Below are positions 5,911 through 9,542 of a DNA stretch of 9,542 nucleotides, piece by piece. The notes under the pieces were generated by a model. The model had not been told where the DNA came from, did not search any database, and saw only the letters and a program-made list of their open reading frames with translations. Both the position numbers and the translations under genes were made by a program. Within the stretch, counting starts at the first letter, position 1. Every line of letters starts with the position of its first letter. The stretch spans positions 1-9,542 of the forward strand of contig JAMCTD010000055.1 in NCBI GenBank assembly GCA_023380995.1. The letters run 5' to 3'. The stretch is from Patescibacteria group bacterium. Lineage in GTDB: Bacteria > Patescibacteria > Microgenomatia > Daviesbacterales > UBA10151.

Positions 5911-7698
5911 TTACCAAAGATCTGGAGAATTATCTGGTATTATTCCATCAGGTGATTTAGGATTTTTTTCAACGTCTACCATATATTTTAGCCTTTCTGG
6001 TAATTTAGGCAGAGTAGGAGGCATTTGAGAAATTGGATAAAACTCAATAAAAGTGTAAGCAGGAACATCATCAAGATAACGGATTATATTTACCACCTTT
6101 GAATTTTGCGGGATATTAGGTCCTTTGCAAATATATAAAACATTAAGTTTGCCTCCCTTAGGGCAATCAAAAACCATATTAAAATAGATGTTATCCAGTT
6201 TTTCCACCCTGTCCCAAGAACTTTGTTTGGTAGCTGGTTTTATAGATGATCTTTTAATAAAGTCCTGGGGTGGAATTTTCCCATAAAAAAGAAAGAAAAT
6301 ATATTCATCCTTGGGGATGGCAACTGCCTGGTAGCGGTCTTTTAAAGTAAAGACATCTTTTACTAGCTGCTTATTTACCTGTTCGCTAATCCAGGGTTTA
6401 CTGACAGGTTTTTGAATAAAAATTTGGTTTAATACATAAAGTGAATTGAAAAAGAAAAGTAAAGAAAAGAGAGAGCCGAAGATAAATTTCTTTTTGCCTG
6501 AAAAAAAGTTTAAAAATTGCCAGAAACCAAAAGCTGAAATGATAGTTATTGCCGGAATCATCAAAGAGGACCTATTGATGTGAGGTTCTCCTAATGTTAA
6601 AGAAGAAGGAATTGGTGCAAAAAGCAGCCAAGCCAAAACAAAAAGTGATGATTGTTTATTTCTGTGAGTAAAAAGCATCAGTAAACCTAATGGCAAGAAA
6701 AAGATTAATATAAGAGGAAGCATACCTGTGTCAGGTATTCTTTCTGTTGCTGCTTCACCTTCAAAAAATAAAAATTTAGAAGAGAAATAATTTGAGTAAC
6801 GGTATAAAAAATCCTCGACAGAAACCCGTAGTTTATTATGAAATAAATGGGTTAAGTTTACCGGTATTTTTATTGGAGATATTCCTGCTTCAACATATAA
6901 TTCCTGTAATCTGTTGGCCTGCGCTGAACTTATCCCTTTCCACATTACTGCTTCTGCCCGGCCCCTGTTTTGCCAGGGAATTAAAGAGATTGAAATTGTA
7001 ATTGCCAGGATAACTAAAAGTAAAACAGTGTGTTTTCTTATGCTAAAAAAGGAGGAATTTTTTACAAAAGACAAAACTAAAATAGTTGTGAGTATCAATG
7101 GTATAAAAACTCTTTGTGCGCCATAGGTAAAAGTTGCAAGGATGAGTAGAAAAGAAGCCAGGGCAAATAGGAGAGCTTTAGTTTTCTTTTTATGAATTTT
7201 TCTAAGATGGAGTAAGCATATAAAACCTGCTACGGTTAATGTTAAAGCTACATGATTTTCATACCCCAGCCTTGATAAAGTAATGCTCCAGGGAGAAAGG
7301 GCGGTAAGCCAAGAGGCAACCAGGGCCATTTTCCTGTTTTCAAATAACGCAATTACCAGAAGATAAATTAAGGGAATCAGTATTATTCCTGATATGACAG
7401 ACCAAAACCTGGTAGTTATTTCAGACAGCCCAAATATAGCAGCTGGAATGATGTTTAAATAGGCAAGACCCGGGTATTTATAATCTCCAATGGAGGGAAA
7501 GTTTATTGGCAGGTAAGTTCCATATTCATCTGTCCCAAAGTGCAGTAAGCTCCAGCCAAAGTATCCAAAAGAAAGCTCGTCACCGTTAGGAGGAAAAGGC
7601 AAAGAAGTTATTTTCCATGTTCTGACAATAGTTCCTGCAATGATTGCAGAAAATAACAGGATACCGATGATAGAAATTTTTTTAAATTCCAACTTCAT
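5911..7698 (-). CDS. GT39/ArnT-like (PMT family) membrane glycosyltransferase
   Basis: A 595-residue polytopic protein with about 11-12 hydrophobic segments between residues 9 and 428, followed by a soluble C-terminal domain (about 430-595). The first extracytoplasmic loop has the Asp-Glu pair typical of GT-C enzymes of the PMT/ArnT group in PNGDELSFGYFGWSLL (37-52), with YPGLAYLNIIPAAIFGLSE (75-93) and TRFWSVISG (96-104) in the usual order. EPHINRSS (371-378) lies in a later loop. Such enzymes transfer a sugar from polyprenyl phosphate to a protein or lipid outside the membrane; donor and acceptor are not determined by the sequence. The ATG at 7698 follows the upstream PIG-V-like gene by 16 bp with no ribosome-binding site, so it is probably cotranscribed. 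The gene ends 3 bp from the convergent GT2-GtrA gene, with no room for a terminator. Confidence 0.82.
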   Translation of the reverse strand: MKLEFKKISIIGILLFSAIIAGTIVRTWKITSLPFPPNGDELSFGYFGWSLLHFGTDEYGTYLPINFPSIGDYKYPGLAYLNIIPAAIFGLSEITTRFWSVISGIILIPLIYLLVIALFENRKMALVASWLTALSPWSITLSRLGYENHVALTLTVAGFICLLHLRKIHKKKTKALLFALASFLLILATFTYGAQRVFIPLILTTILVLSFVKNSSFFSIRKHTVLLLVILAITISISLIPWQNRGRAEAVMWKGISSAQANRLQELYVEAGISPIKIPVNLTHLFHNKLRVSVEDFLYRYSNYFSSKFLFFEGEAATERIPDTGMLPLILIFFLPLGLLMLFTHRNKQSSLFVLAWLLFAPIPSSLTLGEPHINRSSLMIPAITIISAFGFWQFLNFFSGKKKFIFGSLFSLLFFFNSLYVLNQIFIQKPVSKPWISEQVNKQLVKDVFTLKDRYQAVAIPKDEYIFFLFYGKIPPQDFIKRSSIKPATKQSSWDRVEKLDNIYFNMVFDCPKGGKLNVLYICKGPNIPQNSKVVNIIRYLDDVPAYTFIEFYPISQMPPTLPKLPERLKYMVDVEKNPKSPDGIIPDNSPDLW

Positions 7699-7714
7699 AA
7701 AAATTCATAAGATA

Positions 7715-8884
7715 TCAATTAAATAGCGATAAATTAGGAATAGGGGCTGTATTTGCAAGTATAAAATTTTGGGCATAGAGATATATTGCCAAAAGTATTA
7801 TTGGTAAAATTATTTTAAATTCCCGGCTGGTCAAAACTTTTTCAAAGGCAATTAAAATAAATGGGCTGATGGGTAGAAGATAACGGCTGATGTCACGGTG
7901 GGCGACTAGGGTAGCGGCTGTCAAATAAGTTAGAACAAAAAAAGCTAAAGGATACAATTTTTGTTTTAACAGCATTATGCCTCCCAGAAATCCTAATATA
8001 AATATATAGATAACATCTTCCAGCCAGATATCTCCTACCCAAAATTGGTGTTTATTAAAAACCTGAAAAGGGGGGAATGTTAAGTGGATATTATCGCCAC
8101 TATGGAAATAAGCCCAAAAATCACCATAAGTTTGACTGTATAAATAGAAAATTCCCAAAAGTCCTATTGGTATTAAAATAAGAGGAAAGTATCTTAAGTG
8201 ATTTAAAAAAGCTTTTTGAAAACCAATTATTTTACTTTGTATAAATAATTTATAGTGAATGTAAAGTACAAGGGCAATAAAAAGGAGTATGCCTGGAGGC
8301 CGGGTAATTTGAGAAAGCAGTCCAAAAACTCCTGCCAGCGCTAGGTTTAAAAATCTATTTGATTGTTCAAATTTCATAAAGAAGTAAACAGCGCAGATAA
8401 TAAAGAGAATGAAGGTTGGTTCTGATGAACCAACGCTGTGTACAATCAACCATCGGGCTGGCAGGATAAGGAAAATTAGGCTTAAAAAAAGCGGGTGCCC
8501 GCTTAGTTTGAAATCTTTCACTAGAAAATAAAAAGCTATGCTTGCCAGAATAGTTGATAAAAGGGAAATAAAAACCATAGATTTTAAATATCCTAAAAAG
8601 GGGGCAAATAAACTAATTAAAACAGCGTATCCCGGGAAGTGGGAAGCAAAGTAAGAAGCGGGTAAAGATTGTGGTAAGGAGGCAATAAGTTGAGGATTAT
8701 AAAAACTTTTGGCAATTACTATATATTCCAAGCCGTCGAAGTTTCTATAAATAGCGTTAAAGCCATTTCCAAAGTTTAATCCCCAAAATTGTGGTAGAGA
8801 TAAGAGGTGAGGCAGCCATACAATAAAGGTTATAGCAACAGTGATACCAGCTAAGATACTTAAATCTTTGAATTTATCGCTCAC
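7715..8884 (-). CDS. GT-C membrane glycosyltransferase, PIG-V-like
   Basis: A 389-residue polytopic membrane protein with about 11-12 hydrophobic segments. The order of conserved-looking patches resembles PIG-V/GT76 mannosyltransferases and related GT-C proteins. A first-loop acidic patch, NFDGLEYI (48-55; Asp50 as candidate catalytic residue), is followed by HFPGYAVLI (82-90), SSEPTFILF (153-161), ITRPPGILLF (193-202) and a distal SRYLLPISPF (333-342). A hydrophilic loop occupies about 252-288. It should act on the outer face of the membrane with a polyprenyl-phosphate sugar; the acceptor is unknown. The start is a GTG at 8884 placed exactly at the predicted transcription start, so the message is probably leaderless. 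It heads the minus-strand pair with the GT39-like gene. The family assignment is by motif pattern only, and another GT-C family is possible. Confidence 0.68.
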   Translation of the reverse strand: MSDKFKDLSILAGITVAITFIVWLPHLLSLPQFWGLNFGNGFNAIYRNFDGLEYIVIAKSFYNPQLIASLPQSLPASYFASHFPGYAVLISLFAPFLGYLKSMVFISLLSTILASIAFYFLVKDFKLSGHPLFLSLIFLILPARWLIVHSVGSSEPTFILFIICAVYFFMKFEQSNRFLNLALAGVFGLLSQITRPPGILLFIALVLYIHYKLFIQSKIIGFQKAFLNHLRYFPLILIPIGLLGIFYLYSQTYGDFWAYFHSGDNIHLTFPPFQVFNKHQFWVGDIWLEDVIYIFILGFLGGIMLLKQKLYPLAFFVLTYLTAATLVAHRDISRYLLPISPFILIAFEKVLTSREFKIILPIILLAIYLYAQNFILANTAPIPNLSLFN

Positions 8885-8895
8885 TAGTCTATTAT
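8868..8895 (+). promoter_or_regulatory. Rightward half of a bidirectional leaderless promoter
   Basis: TTGAAT (8868-8873, 4 of 6 to the -35 consensus) and TATTAT (8890-8895, 5 of 6 to the -10 consensus) are 16 bp apart. Six bases later comes the A of the ATG at 8902, so the mRNA would begin on the start codon. The -10 box shares bases 8891-8895 with the -10 box of the leftward promoter. The -35 lies inside the coding region of the divergent PIG-V-like gene. No Shine-Dalgarno motif is present before the ATG. Confidence 0.5.
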
Positions 8896-8920
8896 ATCAG
8901 TATGTCTCAGAAACTTTCAG
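8891..8920 (-). promoter_or_regulatory. Leftward half of a bidirectional leaderless promoter, perfect extended -10
   Basis: Read on the minus strand, TGATATAAT is a perfect extended -10 (TGn plus TATAAT, hexamer at 8896 to 8891). A modest -35, CTGAAA (8920 to 8915, 4 of 6), lies 18 bp upstream. Six bases (AGACTA) then separate the -10 from the GTG start codon at 8884, so the predicted first transcribed base is the G of the start codon. The -35 lies inside the divergent GT2 gene. This would drive the PIG-V-like and GT39-like pair. Confidence 0.65.
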
Positions 8921-9542
8921 TCTTTTTTCCGGTCTTTAACGAAGAAGGGAATATTGGTGATACTGTAAAAAAGGCTATTGATGTTTTAAAGCGTCTTAAA
9001 GTCGAGTATGAGGTTATTGTAGTTGATGATGGATCAAAAGATGGGACTGCCAGGATTTTGGATAATTTAGCCAAAGAAAACAGGAATATTAAAGTTATTC
9101 ACCATCTTAAAAACTTAGGGTATGGAGAGGCTCTAAAGTCTGGTTTTTATAATGCTCGTTTTAATACCATAGTGTATACGGACGGAGACGGGCAGTTTGA
9201 TTTTTCAGAAGTTACCAAATTTTTGGAAAAAATTAAGGATAATGATTTAGTTATCGGGTATAGATTAAAAAGGCAGGATCCATTTTTAAGAAAACTTTTT
9301 GGTAAAGGTTGGAGATTAACTTTACTTACTATTTTTGGTTTAAGGCTTAAGGATGTAGATTGTGGTTTTAAGATGGTTTCTAAGGATGTTTTGGAAAAAG
9401 TGCCGCATCTTGAGTCTCAAAGAGGAGCCATGATTAATGCAGAGTTGGCAATTAAAGCCAAAAAGTATGGTTTTAGAGTTGATCAGGTGGGAGTAAATCA
9501 TTATCCCAGATTATCCGGCAGGCCAACCGGAGCAAGTGTCAG
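8902..9542 (+). CDS. GT2 family polyprenyl-phosphate glycosyltransferase (3'-truncated)
   Basis: An open frame runs from the ATG at 8902 to the window edge (213 codons plus 2 bases) with no stop, so the C-terminus is missing. It is a GT-A fold GT2 enzyme: LSVFFPVFNEEGNI (5-18), VIVVDDGSKDGT (38-49), NLGYGEALKSGF (71-82), YTDGDGQFD (92-100; D94 and D96 bind metal and nucleotide sugar), DLVIGYRLKRQD (115-126), KDVDCGFKMVS (150-160) and NHYPRLSGRPTGAS (199-212). This pattern is typical of undecaprenyl- or dolichol-phosphate sugar synthases, which charge a lipid carrier on the cytoplasmic face; members of this type often continue into one or more C-terminal membrane segments. The substrate sugar is not evident. 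It is divergent from the PIG-V-like gene across 17 bp and is predicted to be leaderless. It differs clearly from the GT2 domain at 4720-5907 and lacks a visible GtrA part. Confidence 0.88.
   Translation, partial: MSQKLSVFFPVFNEEGNIGDTVKKAIDVLKRLKVEYEVIVVDDGSKDGTARILDNLAKENRNIKVIHHLKNLGYGEALKSGFYNARFNTIVYTDGDGQFDFSEVTKFLEKIKDNDLVIGYRLKRQDPFLRKLFGKGWRLTLLTIFGLRLKDVDCGFKMVSKDVLEKVPHLESQRGAMINAELAIKAKKYGFRVDQVGVNHYPRLSGRPTGASV

Noticed and set aside
6792..7126. Two plus-strand open frames opposite the GT39-like gene
   Set aside because: Both are antisense to hydrophobic membrane-segment codons, a common source of spurious frames.
1..9542. tRNA, rRNA, CRISPR array, insertion sequence or attachment site
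   Set aside because: The window is almost fully coding; the only gaps over 90 bp (1013-1133 and 4629-4719) show no cloverleaf, regularly spaced repeat or terminal inverted repeats with a transposase.

Overview
The window is AT-rich (GC below 40% by eye) and holds nine closely packed genes, all for making activated sugars or transferring them to carriers and acceptors at the membrane. The standard bacterial code fits, because TGA ends several genes cleanly. Shine-Dalgarno motifs are almost absent, intergenic gaps are tiny, and the protein types recall Candidate Phyla Radiation (Patescibacteria, for example Microgenomates-like) genomes. That placement is an inference from style and has not been tested.

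Region 1 (positions 2-4628, + strand) is a nucleotide-sugar block. It holds a 5'-truncated long-form rmlA, then rmlB, rmlC, rmlD and a gmd-type GDP-mannose 4,6-dehydratase. rmlB/rmlC overlap by 11 bp and rmlC/rmlD by 4 bp, as in an operon. RmlA to RmlD would make dTDP-L-rhamnose. Gmd would make GDP-4-keto-6-deoxymannose, the precursor of GDP-D-rhamnose or GDP-L-fucose, but no dedicated reductase for it is visible. The 121-bp rmlA-rmlB gap is unusual. It holds a heptamer-based inverted repeat, a 27-codon reading frame resembling the start of an RmlB-like protein, and a long hairpin directly before the rmlB ribosome-binding site.

Region 2 (4629-5907, +) holds a good sigma70-type promoter and a fusion of a dolichol-phosphate-mannose-synthase-like GT2 domain to a GtrA membrane domain. 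The GT2 part should load a sugar onto a polyprenyl phosphate, and the GtrA part should help move it across the membrane.

Region 3 (5911-8884, - strand) holds two polytopic GT-C type membrane glycosyltransferases, one PIG-V-like and one GT39/ArnT-like. They are 16 bp apart and probably cotranscribed. Such enzymes use polyprenyl-phosphate sugars on the outer face of the membrane.

Region 4 (8902-9542, +) is the 5' part of a second GT2 polyprenyl-phosphate glycosyltransferase that runs off the end of the window. It is divergent from region 3 across only 17 bp. That gap holds a near-symmetric TATTATA core, which gives each strand a -10 box and places both predicted transcription starts on the first base of each start codon. 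The clearest non-coding signal in the window is therefore a bidirectional, doubly leaderless promoter. Two further promoters, before gmd and before the GT2-GtrA gene, also predict very short leaders.

Together the genes describe a surface-glycan or protein-glycosylation locus: sugar nucleotide synthesis, lipid carrier loading, flipping, and extracytoplasmic transfer. No mobile element, tRNA, rRNA or CRISPR array was seen.
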